A DNA stretch of 54,659 nt from NCBI GenBank assembly GCA_045542415.1, contig JAZQKZ010000073.1, positions 1-54,659 on the forward strand. Reading direction: 5' to 3'. The translations under genes were made by a program, and so were the position numbers. Of this stretch, positions 8,378 through 16,486 are shown one piece after another (positions within the stretch are counted from its first letter, which is position 1; each line of letters begins with the position of its first letter). This DNA is from UMGS1958 sp045542415. GTDB taxonomy: Bacteria > Bacillota > Clostridia > UBA1381. The notes under the pieces were generated by a model. The model searched no databases, had not been told where the DNA came from, and saw only the letters and a list, made by a program, of their open reading frames with translations.

Positions 8378-9409
8378 ATGGCAAAGATAGTTACAATGGG
8401 CGAGATTATGTTAAGATTATCAACACCCAACAATGAGAAATATATTCAGGCTGACGAGTTTGATGTAAACTACGGTGGCGGCGAGGCTAACGTTGCAGTT
8501 TCACTTGCAAACTATGGTCACGATGCAGAGTTCGTAACAAAGGTTCCGAAGAACCCGATCGGTGAGTGTGCAATCGCAGCTGTAAGAAAGTATGGCGTAG
8601 AGACAAAGCACATCGCAAAGGGCGGCGAGAGATTAGGTATCTACTTCCTCGAGACAGGCGCTTCAATGAGAGCATCAAACGTTACATATGACAGAGCACA
8701 TTCATCAATCTCAACAGCTACAGCTGACGATTTCGATTTCGATGAGATTTTCGAGGGTGCAGACTGGTTCCACTTCACAGGTATCACACCGGCAGTTTCA
8801 GATGCTGCTGCTGAGTTAACAGAGTTAGCTTGTAAGGCTGCAAAGGCTAAGGGCGTAACTGTTTCATGTGACTTAAACTTCAGAAAGAAGCTCTGGTCAT
8901 CAGAGAAGGCTCAGAAGGTTATGTCAAACTTAATGCAGTATGTTGACGTTTGTATCGGTAACGAAGAGGACGCTGACAAGGTATTAGGCTTCAAGCCGGA
9001 GAACACAGACGTAACAAGCGGTGAGCTTAACTTATCAGGCTATGAGAGCATCTTCAAGCAGATGGTTGCTAAGTTCGGCTTCAAGTATGTTATCTCATCA
9101 TTAAGAGTTTCAAGATCAGCATCAGACAACGGTTGGTCAGCTTGTATCTACTCATCAGCAGACGACGAGTTCTATCACTCAAGAGAGTATGATATCCGTC
9201 CGATCGTTGACCGTGTAGGCGGCGGCGACAGCTTTGCAGGCGGTACAATCTGCGGATTCCTTGATGGCAAGAACTTCAAGGAGGCTTTAGAATTTGGTGT
9301 TGCTGCATCAGCATTAAAGCACACAATTCCGGGAGACTTCAACCTCGTAACAAGAGAAGAGGTAGAGACTCTTGCAGGCGGCGACGGTTCAGGTCGTGTA
9401 CAGAGATAA
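8378..9409 (+). CDS. kdgK: 2-keto-3-deoxygluconate kinase (PfkB/ribokinase family)
   Basis: ATP-dependent kinase that turns KDG into KDPG for the aldolase encoded upstream. The 343-residue PfkB-family protein carries the N-terminal sugar-binding signature YGGGEANVA (residues 32-40), the DLNFRKKLW segment (165-173) that binds the sugar acid in KDG kinases, and the C-terminal VGGGDSFAGG (280-289) with catalytic Asp284. The DLNFRKxLW and GITP segments favour KDG over fructose or ribose as substrate. An AAAGGAG site precedes the ATG. The 104-base gap from eda has no clear promoter, so both genes are probably co-transcribed. KDG here would come from galacturonate or unsaturated uronates. Confidence 0.9.
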   Translation: MAKIVTMGEIMLRLSTPNNEKYIQADEFDVNYGGGEANVAVSLANYGHDAEFVTKVPKNPIGECAIAAVRKYGVETKHIAKGGERLGIYFLETGASMRASNVTYDRAHSSISTATADDFDFDEIFEGADWFHFTGITPAVSDAAAELTELACKAAKAKGVTVSCDLNFRKKLWSSEKAQKVMSNLMQYVDVCIGNEEDADKVLGFKPENTDVTSGELNLSGYESIFKQMVAKFGFKYVISSLRVSRSASDNGWSACIYSSADDEFYHSREYDIRPIVDRVGGGDSFAGGTICGFLDGKNFKEALEFGVAASALKHTIPGDFNLVTREEVETLAGGDGSGRVQR

Positions 9410-9430
9410 TCTGCTTTAATAGATTTTTAG

Positions 9431-9457
9431 AAGGCAGCTCGTATGAGCTGCCTTTTT
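9431..9457 (+). terminator. Terminator after kdgK
   Basis: AAGGCAGCTC-GTAT-GAGCTGCCTT followed by a T tract, 22 bases after the stop codon. Confidence 0.9.
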
Positions 9458-9493
9458 GGTTTTTTTCTTTTAAACGGCACAAGAACAAGTATG

Positions 9494-9528
9494 CGGTCAG
9501 GTTTGTGTGATATCAGCCTGACCGTTTT
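9494..9528 (+). terminator. Second hairpin with T tail in the 9410-9717 gap
   Basis: CGGTCAGG (9494-9501) pairs with CCTGACCG (9517-9524), followed by TTTT. It may be a backup terminator or remnant. Apart from this, the kdgK terminator and the following promoter, I see nothing in the 308-base gap. Confidence 0.5.
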
Positions 9529-9609
9529 GATTTAATTGATTAATCTGCAGGATGTTTTAAAGTACTGTATCGGATTGTACAGCACAGTGCATTCTTTTTC
9601 GCATACCTA

Positions 9610-9689
9610 TTGAAATGTTATTTTTGATATGCTATAATAAAAATATAAAAAAGTGAATAAAAAACGCATACTTGCATGTCTTATATATG
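9610..9689 (+). promoter_or_regulatory. Promoter and shared bipartite leader motif
   Basis: TTGAAA (9610-9615), 17 bp, TATAAT (9633-9638) is a sigma-A promoter. Just downstream, AAAAAAGTGAATAA (9647-9660) and GTCTTATATATG (9678-9689), 17 bases apart, repeat exactly the motif before the LRR gene at 4312-4354. TTGCAT-17-TAAAAT (9672-9700) could be a second promoter overlapping this motif. Confidence 0.65.
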
Positions 9690-9717
9690 GAACTTAAAAT
9701 TATGAAAGGATGATATT

Positions 9718-11811
9718 ATGAAAATAACGAGAATTATTAGTGTGTGGATAGTTACACTTGCTATGGCATTGTCGCATATGCCGGTATTGGCATTGACTCC
9801 TGTGGCTAAAGTCAATGACAATAGTGCCGAGGCAGAAAAAATGAAGACAGCGCTGACAGCTGTGAAAGGAAAAGTTGAAATTCCGGAAAATTTGACTGAG
9901 TTTTACAGTGGAGAACGCAATGGTGTGTTTGAGTTTCGGTGGAAAGATGAAGAGGATAGTGAAAGTCTTACGATAAACTGTGATGAAAACGGAAGAGTAA
10001 CAAATTACAGACATAGTGTTTTGCCGGAACAAAAGGAACAGGAATATCTTGGGGTGGTGCGTGAACAGGTACAAGCGTATGCGGAAGAGTTTATGTTAAA
10101 ACTGTTGCCGGAAGTGTTTGAAAATAAAAATGACTGCTATGTTTATGAGGGGTATTCGTGCAATAATGACTATTACCGTACGAGTTATACGTTGGAATAT
10201 AAAAGGTATCGGAATGGTGTAAGGGTTGACGGCAATGATGCAAGGATTTATGTAGCAATTTATGGGAAAAATATGATTGTTGGCTCTCTTAGCAGTAATT
10301 TTGATTATAATGCAGTATTTGAGGAGCCGGCAAGTGAAATTGCAGATCCCGAATCAGCGTATAAGCGTGTATTTCCGCTGGAAATGATTTATACAGATAA
10401 TTATGTAAAGTCAAAGACATCAGACCGGTATGAACCGGAAGTACGGCTTATATACCAAAAGAAAAATCATGATGCAAAGCATATTTCAGCATATACCGGT
10501 GAAATTCTTGAGTATAAGAAAAATGATTCGGTTCCGATAACTGCAAAAAACTCAAGGGTTGAGTCCTCAGCTGATACGGCGGCAGGAGCAAGGCATAGTC
10601 TTTCGCCAAAGGAGATTGCAAATTTAAGCACAATAAAAGAGCTTATGAGTGAGGAAGAGTGTATAGAATATCTAAAGTCTATTCCTGCGTTGGGTGTCGG
10701 TGAGATGGAATATCAAGGTGAGCTATCAGGAAGTGATGACGGTAAAAATGATTACTGGCGTAGGTTGGTATCTAATGATGAAGAGGTTTTTGTGACCGCT
10801 AATTTTGATATTGTCAGAAGAAGGTTGCTTGAATTTTATGATTGGAGAAGCGGAGCAGGCGTCGAAAAGGAAAATGTTACTACTAAACAGCAACACCGTA
10901 AGAACAGGCAGATAGATGATTTTATTGAAATTGTAGCATCAGATGTTATTGGAGAATTTGAACAGAGTTCTGAAAGAAATGATGAATTGTATTATCAGCG
11001 AAAATACATAAGAAAAGCAAACGGAATACCGTATGCGGATGATACAATTATTGTGGAATATAATTTCAAGGATGATAAGATTTATCGTTATAATCTTAAT
11101 TATAATAATTATGCAGAATTTGCAGATCCGACAGGGGCAATGAATTCAAATGAGGCATATAATTTCTTTTTTGAAGCAGAGCCGTTGAATAAAGCGTATG
11201 TTAATTTTGGTGAGGGATATAAATTGACATATAGCATTGAAAATGAAACGCAGATTGATGCGTTTACAGGAAAGACGTTAGTTGAAAAAGATGAATATGA
11301 CCCTAAGACTGTAGAATATACAGATATTGAAAATCATTGGTGCAGAGATGCGGTTGAATTTTTGAGAGATATTGGGATTGCTCTTAAAGGAGATGAGCTT
11401 TTGCCGGATGAACCAATAAGTGAAGAAGACATGCTTAGATTGTTTGCGGCGGGAGTAATAGGTAACTGGCTTATGACAGCAGATATAGACGAAGTATATT
11501 CACAGTATCGTTCGATAGATACTTCGCACGAGGATATCCGAATGGATTCAACAGGGGTTATGCGTGAAAATGCGTTTGCATATATGGTGCAATTTATGGG
11601 CTATAACAGAATTGCAAAGCTGCCCGATATTTACAAGGTAAAATATGCAGACGGCGATATGCTCTCAGACGGAATGGTAGGCTATGCCGCAATACTGTCG
11701 GGCATGGGAATAATCAACGGTGACGGAAGTGTAATCCGACCGAAGGATTATATAACCCGTGCAGAGGCTTTGACAATGGTTTATAATTATATGACATCGC
11801 CGTTGAGGTAA
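9718..11811 (+). CDS. Secreted YcdB/YcdC-domain protein with C-terminal SLH repeats
   Basis: A 697-residue surface protein. A signal peptide (1-26) leads to two YcdB/YcdC (DUF4901-like) regions, visible as YRTSYTLEYKRYRNGVRVDG near 155 and RKYIRKANGIPYADDTIIVEY near 430, each followed by an xYTG(E/K) segment. The last ~160 residues contain SLH motifs: YTDIENHWCRDAVEFLRDIG near 535 and VGYAAILSGMGIINGDG with an RPKDYITRAEAL ending near 670. SLH repeats tie proteins to pyruvylated cell-wall polymers. The usual middle SLH repeat is degenerate. YcdB/YcdC domains are related to protease propeptide folds; a catalytic domain is absent. The ATG follows GAAAGGATGA. Confidence 0.8.
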   Translation: MKITRIISVWIVTLAMALSHMPVLALTPVAKVNDNSAEAEKMKTALTAVKGKVEIPENLTEFYSGERNGVFEFRWKDEEDSESLTINCDENGRVTNYRHSVLPEQKEQEYLGVVREQVQAYAEEFMLKLLPEVFENKNDCYVYEGYSCNNDYYRTSYTLEYKRYRNGVRVDGNDARIYVAIYGKNMIVGSLSSNFDYNAVFEEPASEIADPESAYKRVFPLEMIYTDNYVKSKTSDRYEPEVRLIYQKKNHDAKHISAYTGEILEYKKNDSVPITAKNSRVESSADTAAGARHSLSPKEIANLSTIKELMSEEECIEYLKSIPALGVGEMEYQGELSGSDDGKNDYWRRLVSNDEEVFVTANFDIVRRRLLEFYDWRSGAGVEKENVTTKQQHRKNRQIDDFIEIVASDVIGEFEQSSERNDELYYQRKYIRKANGIPYADDTIIVEYNFKDDKIYRYNLNYNNYAEFADPTGAMNSNEAYNFFFEAEPLNKAYVNFGEGYKLTYSIENETQIDAFTGKTLVEKDEYDPKTVEYTDIENHWCRDAVEFLRDIGIALKGDELLPDEPISEEDMLRLFAAGVIGNWLMTADIDEVYSQYRSIDTSHEDIRMDSTGVMRENAFAYMVQFMGYNRIAKLPDIYKVKYADGDMLSDGMVGYAAILSGMGIINGDGSVIRPKDYITRAEALTMVYNYMTSPLR

Positions 11812-11812
11812 C

Positions 11813-12097
11813 ATAAAAGGTGCTGCTGAAGCAGCACCTCAGACCGACGACAAATTGGTCAGACCACGCATAATGGTTTGATAAAAATAAAAATCAAAAA
11901 ATTATTTTCTTTTGCGACCGGCGGGCGCCCCATCGAGGAACGCCCCCCGTTATGCGTTTTTTACGAAAAGAAACTCTAACGTACCCATGTACGTTTGTTA
12001 CGCCTGTGAGCAAGCTCTTGGCTACAACGCTAAAGCGTTGTTCACCCACGAGTTCCTTTTCGCAAAATCTGCCCTAATTTCTCACAGCACCTTTTAT
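11813..12097 (+). mobile_element. 285-bp MITE-like element with 13-bp terminal inverted repeats
   Basis: ATAAAAGGTGCTG (11813-11825) and CAGCACCTTTTAT (12085-12097) are perfect 13-base terminal inverted repeats. The left end also folds on itself (AGGTGCTGC-TGAA-GCAGCACCT, 11818-11839), which could terminate the SLH gene. Inside, 11956-12087 is a 132-base core matching 127 of 132 bases with an inverted copy at 54528-54659. No transposase frame and no clear target-site duplication are visible. The open frame starting CCCATGTACG is probably not a gene. Confidence 0.55.
11956..12087 (+). repeat. 132-base dispersed repeat core, copy 1
   Basis: Identical at 127 of 132 positions to the reverse complement of 54528-54659. 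It contains hairpins AACGTAC-CCAT-GTACGTT and CAACGC-TAAA-GCGTTG, and its outer blocks CGAAAAGAAACTC and GAGTTCCTTTTCG are complementary except at one position, so the whole core can close into one structure. Confidence 0.85.
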
Positions 12098-12109
12098 ATT
12101 GGGACATAT

Positions 12110-12412
12110 TTATACAGCTGTTGTGTTTTCTATGTCAATTCTCAGATTTCTGAAATACAGGCAAAAATCTATGCTTACCATAAACAGATTGAGGAAATAG
12201 AAAAACAGTACATACCATTTTTCTCCGATTGCTGACATATATGCTTCGTTGGTAAACTTTGACGCTATTCCGGCAATATATCCGATTATGATAAGGCATA
12301 CAAACGGCAGGCTTTTACCCTTGGTTGTCCGAGCCTTGTATGACTTGATAACATTTAACGGCCACGAGCAACCGAAGCATATGAGCATTATTATTTCTAA
12401 AAATTCAGACAT
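12110..12412 (-). CDS. Small three-helix PQ-loop/SemiSWEET-like membrane protein
   Basis: A 100-residue protein with three hydrophobic segments (about 5-18, 33-52, 66-90). The segment CSWPLNVIKSYKARTTKGKS (13-32) resembles a PQ-loop-like first helix and basic loop; such half-size proteins dimerise and some carry sugars (SemiSWEET). The family of short proteins with a KSYKxRTxKGKS loop is frequent in Clostridia but largely uncharacterised. The ATG follows TTTGGAGATGATT. It stands alone, next to the MITE-like element, and its 3' end lies only 12 bases from that element. Substrate unknown. Confidence 0.65.
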   Translation of the reverse strand: MSEFLEIIMLICFGCSWPLNVIKSYKARTTKGKSLPFVCLIIIGYIAGIASKFTNEAYMSAIGEKWYVLFFYFLNLFMVSIDFCLYFRNLRIDIENTTAV

Positions 12413-12498
12413 ATAATCATCTCCAAAGTAAAAAATTTTCCTTTAATATATTAGCATAAAAAGTGAGAGTTGTAAAGTAAAAAAATTTGATAAATATC

Positions 12499-12527
12499 TT
12501 GAAAAGACGGTGAAAATATAGTATAAT
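12499..12527 (+). promoter_or_regulatory. Promoter of nrdR operon
   Basis: TTGAAA (12499-12504), 17 bp, TATAAT (12522-12527), 30 bases before the nrdR start. Confidence 0.8.
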
Positions 12528-12557
12528 TAAAATATGTTCGGAAAGGAATGATTGAAT

Positions 12558-13013
12558 ATGAGATGTCCCTACTGTGGTTATGCAGAAAGTAAGGTTATTG
12601 ATTCGCGCGCTACCGGCTCATCTATTCGCCGCAGGCGTGAATGTATTAAGTGTTCAAAGCGTTTTACAACCTATGAAAAGGTTGAGACAATATCAATTGT
12701 TGTTGTTAAAAAGGATAATTCGCGTCAGCCGTTTGACCGGGAAAAGGTGTTAAAGGGCATTGTTACGGCTTGCGAAAAACGTCCGGTTTCACTGCCGCAG
12801 ATGGAAAAGGTGGCAGATGATATAGAAAGCGAGCTTTATCAATCGCAGATGCGTGAAATCGATACGGCACAGATAGGTGAAAAGGTTATGGAAAAACTGA
12901 AGAATCTTGACGAGGTTGCGTATGTAAGATTTGCTTCGGTATATAAGCGTTTTGATGATATAGAGACCTTTATGAAAGAGCTACAGGAGTTAAGCGATGC
13001 AAGGAAAAATTGA
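12558..13013 (+). CDS. nrdR: Transcriptional repressor NrdR
   Basis: Zinc-ribbon/ATP-cone repressor of ribonucleotide reductase genes. The 151-residue protein has the zinc ribbon CPYC (3-6) and CIKC (31-34) with the family signature SRRRRECxxCxxRFTTYE-like at 25-41, then the ATP-cone (about 49-139) starting VVKKDNSRQPFDREKVLKG. I chose ATG 12558, which gives the canonical MRCPYC start; a TTG two codons earlier is closer to the GGAAAGGA site and cannot be excluded. It is the first gene of an operon and overlaps the PHP gene by 17 bases. Confidence 0.95.
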   Translation: MRCPYCGYAESKVIDSRATGSSIRRRRECIKCSKRFTTYEKVETISIVVVKKDNSRQPFDREKVLKGIVTACEKRPVSLPQMEKVADDIESELYQSQMREIDTAQIGEKVMEKLKNLDEVAYVRFASVYKRFDDIETFMKELQELSDARKN

Positions 13014-13848
13014 TTTACACACTCATTCGACAGCTTCGGACGGTACATATACACCGTCGCAGCTTGCCCGGGAGGCAAAGAAGATTGGACTTAAAGCGTT
13101 GGCTTTAACTGACCATGATACAGTATCCGGAGTGGCGGAGTTTCTTGAAGAGTGTGAAAAACTTGGTATAGTAGGTATTCCGGGTACGGAGCTTAGTGCA
13201 AAGTTCAGCTCGGAAATGCACATAGTGGGACTTTTTCTTGACTGTCAGTGTAAGAGTTTTCTTGAAAAGCTTTATGAGCTTGAGCATTCAAGGGAAATCC
13301 GCAACCGTGAAATGATAAAACAATGCAGGGAATGCGGCTTTGAAATCAGTGAAGAGGAGCTTATTTCTCAGAAAAGTGACGGTACGCTGGATACTGTAGG
13401 CAGACCTCATTTTGCAAAGATTTTTATAGATAAGGGCTATGCACAGAGCTTTGATGAGGCATTTGATAAATATCTGGGAAAAAACAAGCCGTGCTATGTA
13501 AGCAGAAAGCTCTTTTCACCTAAGGCTACAATAGAGCTTGTTCATGAGGGCGGCGGAATTGCAATTCTCGCACATCCTCAGACTGTTTCAGGCGATATCG
13601 GACAGCTTCGTGAAATTGTGGAGGAGCTGAAAGCATACGGTCTTGACGGCATGGAATGTCAGCACAGTGATATGGAAGAGGACTTCGGTAAAAAGTGTGA
13701 AGAGATATGTGAAGAGCTTGGCTTACTGAAAAGCGGCGGAAGCGATTTTCACGGCAGTAATCTGAATGACATATTTTTGGGGACAGGAAAAGGTAAATTA
13801 TGTGTCCCTGAAGAATATTTGATTGAGATGTACGAAAGAAATAAATGA
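12997..13848 (+). CDS. PHP-domain phosphoesterase (RNase AM / YciV-like)
   Basis: A 283-residue metal-dependent phosphoesterase of the PHP superfamily. The motifs are in order: DLHTHSTASDGTY (6-18), LTDHDTVSG (37-45), a GxELSAKF strand with MHIVGLF (63-77), HFAKIF near 142, LAHPQ near 193, and SGGSDFHG near 249. These supply the trinuclear metal ligands. Related proteins remove 5' nucleotides from RNA ends or hydrolyse 3',5'-nucleoside bisphosphates. GGAG precedes the ATG. It lies between nrdR and mnmE, and its TGA stop overlaps an ATG (ATGA) in frame with mnmE. Confidence 0.85.
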   Translation: MQGKIDLHTHSTASDGTYTPSQLAREAKKIGLKALALTDHDTVSGVAEFLEECEKLGIVGIPGTELSAKFSSEMHIVGLFLDCQCKSFLEKLYELEHSREIRNREMIKQCRECGFEISEEELISQKSDGTLDTVGRPHFAKIFIDKGYAQSFDEAFDKYLGKNKPCYVSRKLFSPKATIELVHEGGGIAILAHPQTVSGDIGQLREIVEELKAYGLDGMECQHSDMEEDFGKKCEEICEELGLLKSGGSDFHGSNLNDIFLGTGKGKLCVPEEYLIEMYERNK

Positions 13849-13857
13849 AAAATGTTC

Positions 13858-13884
13858 AAGCGGAAATAAATTATATTTCCGCTT
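13858..13884 (+). promoter_or_regulatory. Perfect hairpin in the mnmE leader
   Basis: AAGCGGAAATA (13858-13868) and TATTTCCGCTT (13874-13884) form an 11-bp perfect stem with a five-base loop, ten bases after the PHP stop. No T tract follows, so it is not a standard terminator; it may be a processing or attenuation site. Confidence 0.6.
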
Positions 13885-13910
13885 GCTTTGATAAAAAAGA
13901 GGTTTATAGC

Positions 13911-15275
13911 ATGAATAAAACAATAGCGGCAATATCTACGCCGGTTGGCAACGGCGGTATTGCAATCATAAGAATAAGCGGAGACAGAGCCATTGAGCTT
14001 GCGGACAAGGTGTTTTCAAAAAGCATTGCTGACGTGCCGACGCATACCGTGCATTACGGCTTTATATTAAATGAGTCGGGAGAAAAGGTTGATGAGGTGC
14101 TTGTAACGGTTATGAGAGCACCGAACAGCTTCACTCGTGAGGATGTTGTGGAAATAAGCACACACGGCGGCTCCATAGCATCGCACAGGGTGCTTGACGC
14201 GCTTATCAGAGCAGGTGCTGTGATGGCAGAGCCGGGCGAATTTACAAAGCGTGCGTTTTTGAATGGCAGAATAGACTTGTCGCAGGCAGAGGCGGTTATT
14301 GATATTATAAATGCAAAAAATACAATGTCGCAGAAAAATGCAATGTCGCAGCTTAGGGGTGCTTTGTCCAGAGAAATTGGCAAGGCACGTTCGGGTTTGG
14401 TGTCCCTTGCTGCAAAAATGCAGGTGCTTATAGATTATCCCGATGAGGATCTTGAGGATATTACAACAGAGGAGATTGGTGAGCTTGCAGCTTCAACGGC
14501 ATCAGAGCTTAAAAAGCTGCTCGATACAGCCGACAGCGGAAGAATAATCAGGGACGGAATACGCACCGCTATTGCAGGCAAGCCTAATGTCGGAAAATCC
14601 TCGCTGTTAAACGCCTTGTCAGGCTATGACCGTGCGATAGTTACGGATATAGCAGGAACGACGAGGGATGTAATAGAGGAAAATATAAATCTTGACGGAA
14701 TACCGCTTGTGCTTATAGATACGGCAGGAATACACGATACGGATGATACAGTTGAAAAAATCGGTGTTGAGAAGAGCAAAAAATCAATAGATGAAGCAGA
14801 CCTTGTAATTGTCGTGCTTGATTCGCAGTCAGGCTTTGGTGATGAGGACAGGGAAGTGATAAATGCTTGCGGGGACACTAAAAAAATTATTTTGGTAAAC
14901 AAGAATGATTTAGGTGCTTCCGATAAAATGGCTGAAATAAAGGCGGCGGCAGGTGATTCACCCGTAATTGAAATTAGTGTAAAAACAGGCAGCGGAATAG
15001 ATGAGCTGACAAGTGAAATAAAGAGAATATACAGGCTTGGTGAAATAGCGGACGGCGACCGTGCAGTAATAACAAATATGAGACACAAAACTGCACTGAT
15101 TAACGCACAGTCGGCACTGAGCCGTGCGGCAGAGGCTATTGAGTCGGGAATGCCGTCGGATATCGCATCGATTGATATAAATGAAGCAATTGAAGCGTTG
15201 GGTGAAATTACGGGTGAAACGGTTTCAGATTCAATTGTGAGCGAAATATTTCATAATTTCTGTGTAGGTAAATAA
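13911..15275 (+). CDS. mnmE: tRNA modification GTPase MnmE
   Basis: GTPase that, with MnmG, makes 5-carboxymethylaminomethyl-uridine at the wobble position of tRNAs. The 454-residue protein has the N-terminal folate-binding domain (MNKTIAAISTP start, about 1-118), a helical domain split by the G domain (GKPNVGKSSLLN near 222, DIAGTTRD near 248, DTAG near 271, NKND near 330), and the invariant C-terminal FCVGK that carries the reactive Cys. I chose ATG 13911 because an AAGAGG site precedes it and the family begins with this motif. An upstream in-frame ATG at 13845 would add 22 unusual residues encoded by the hairpin. MnmG is not adjacent. Confidence 0.95.
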   Translation: MNKTIAAISTPVGNGGIAIIRISGDRAIELADKVFSKSIADVPTHTVHYGFILNESGEKVDEVLVTVMRAPNSFTREDVVEISTHGGSIASHRVLDALIRAGAVMAEPGEFTKRAFLNGRIDLSQAEAVIDIINAKNTMSQKNAMSQLRGALSREIGKARSGLVSLAAKMQVLIDYPDEDLEDITTEEIGELAASTASELKKLLDTADSGRIIRDGIRTAIAGKPNVGKSSLLNALSGYDRAIVTDIAGTTRDVIEENINLDGIPLVLIDTAGIHDTDDTVEKIGVEKSKKSIDEADLVIVVLDSQSGFGDEDREVINACGDTKKIILVNKNDLGASDKMAEIKAAAGDSPVIEISVKTGSGIDELTSEIKRIYRLGEIADGDRAVITNMRHKTALINAQSALSRAAEAIESGMPSDIASIDINEAIEALGEITGETVSDSIVSEIFHNFCVGK

Positions 15276-15286
15276 GAGGAAAAGCT

Positions 15287-16000
15287 ATGCGACTGGATAA
15301 ATTTATTTCAAATTGCGGTGCGGCAACACGCAGTGAGGTAAAAAAGCTTGTGAAGTCGGGAGCCGTAACCGTTAACGGTATGCCGGCAAAAAAAGCTGAT
15401 ATGAAAATTGATGAAAATAACGACAAAATAGAATTTTGCGGTAATGAGCTTATATACCGTGAATTTGTGTATCTGATGCTCAATAAGCCGCAGGGGTATA
15501 TAAGTGCAACAGAGGATAAGCACTATCCGGTTGTGGTGGAGCTTGTCGGAGATGAATATGCACATTTCAATGTGTTCCCGGTAGGCAGGCTCGATATTGA
15601 TACAGAGGGGCTGCTCTTGCTTACTAATGACGGTCACTTTGACCATGAGCTTACTTCTCCTAAAAAGAATGTGTATAAAAGATATTTCGCAAGGCTCGAT
15701 AAGCCTTGCGAGGAAAAGGATATTGAGACCTTTGCACAAGGAATGGAGTTCAAGGATTTTACGGCAAAGAGTGCCGTTCTTGAAATAACCTCCAATCCCT
15801 GTGAGGTTTATATTGAAATCGCCGAGGGGAAATTCCATCAGGTTAAACGAATGTGCGAACGGGTGGGAAAGACCGTAACGTACCTTAAGCGAGTGAAAAT
15901 CGGCGACCTCAGTCTTGATGAAAAGCTTGCCCCCGGAGAAATCCGTGAGCTGAGTGAGGACGAAGTCAGACTGTTAATCAATAAACAGGAACTACAATAA
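15287..16000 (+). CDS. RsuA-family rRNA pseudouridine synthase
   Basis: A 237-residue pseudouridine synthase. An N-terminal S4 RNA-binding domain (MRLDKFISNCGAATRSE, about 1-60) precedes the catalytic domain with GRLDIDTEGLLLLTNDG (about 101-117), where the second Asp of RLDxDTEG is the catalytic residue, and KFHQVKRM near 183. This places it in the RsuA/RluB/E/F group that modifies 16S or 23S rRNA; the exact target cannot be told. AGAGG precedes the ATG, 11 bases after mnmE. Its last 23 bases overlap the end of the convergent LysM gene. Confidence 0.9.
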   Translation: MRLDKFISNCGAATRSEVKKLVKSGAVTVNGMPAKKADMKIDENNDKIEFCGNELIYREFVYLMLNKPQGYISATEDKHYPVVVELVGDEYAHFNVFPVGRLDIDTEGLLLLTNDGHFDHELTSPKKNVYKRYFARLDKPCEEKDIETFAQGMEFKDFTAKSAVLEITSNPCEVYIEIAEGKFHQVKRMCERVGKTVTYLKRVKIGDLSLDEKLAPGEIRELSEDEVRLLINKQELQ

Positions 16001-16331
16001 TATCGCCTGTATGAAGCTGTGCGCTTGTCATATTGTTAAGAATCATAATATCGTCAATTATATTGCGGACATCTTTGTTACTTGTATTACACTTTGCGGC
16101 AATTTCCCAAAGTGTATCACCGGTAGTAACACGGTAGCATTCGGTTTCGGAAACCTTTGTTGCAGTTGCACCGGTGCCTACAAAGGTACTGAATAAAAAG
16201 ACCGCAACCATAAATACAGTGATATATACAGCGTTGCTCTTTCTTATGCTGTTACGTTTGCGTGCGGCAGCTCTTGCCGGGCTTTTTCTGTTTGATGATG
16301 TTCTTGTGTTGTGCGTAGTATATCTGCTCAT
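15978..16331 (-). CDS. LysM membrane protein, YneA-like cell-division inhibitor candidate
   Basis: A 117-residue protein with a basic N-terminus (1-33), one membrane segment (about 34-52) and an extracellular LysM domain (about 66-115) with YRVTTGDTLWEIAAK and a TGDIIVVP ending. This layout is that of B. subtilis YneA and related SOS-induced inhibitors of division. I chose ATG 16331 because GGAGG lies just upstream; longer starts would be in the untranscribed region. The promoter contains a LexA-type box between -35 and -10, which supports SOS control. Function is inferred from architecture and promoter, not proven. Confidence 0.75.
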   Translation of the reverse strand: MSRYTTHNTRTSSNRKSPARAAARKRNSIRKSNAVYITVFMVAVFLFSTFVGTGATATKVSETECYRVTTGDTLWEIAAKCNTSNKDVRNIIDDIMILNNMTSAQLHTGDIIVVPVY

Positions 16332-16376
16332 TTGTTCGTCCTCCAAATTTTTGTTTGTGTTTTGCTTTGTGATACT

Positions 16377-16405
16377 AATATACCACAACAAATGTTCGTT
16401 GTCAA
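16377..16405 (-). promoter_or_regulatory. SOS promoter with LexA box
   Basis: On the minus strand TTGACA (16400-16405), exactly 17 bp, TATATT (16377-16382). The spacer holds CGAAC-ATTT-GTTGT (16385-16398), matching 8 of 10 fixed bases of the Gram-positive LexA consensus CGAACnnnnGTTCG. LexA bound here would block polymerase. Confidence 0.7.
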
Positions 16406-16486
16406 GTGGAAAAACGAAAATTTTTTTGAAATTTGTCGAATTTTTGGGTGGTGTACCAAAAAGAGGACATATCTGAGGTTATAATT

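Noticed and set aside
11912..12235. Open frame through the first repeat core containing MYVCYACEQALGYNAKALFT
   Set aside because: The frame lies in a noncoding repeat; both copies carry it because the DNA is conserved. It has no ribosome site and diverges outside the core. The same applies to 54443-54628 on the minus strand.
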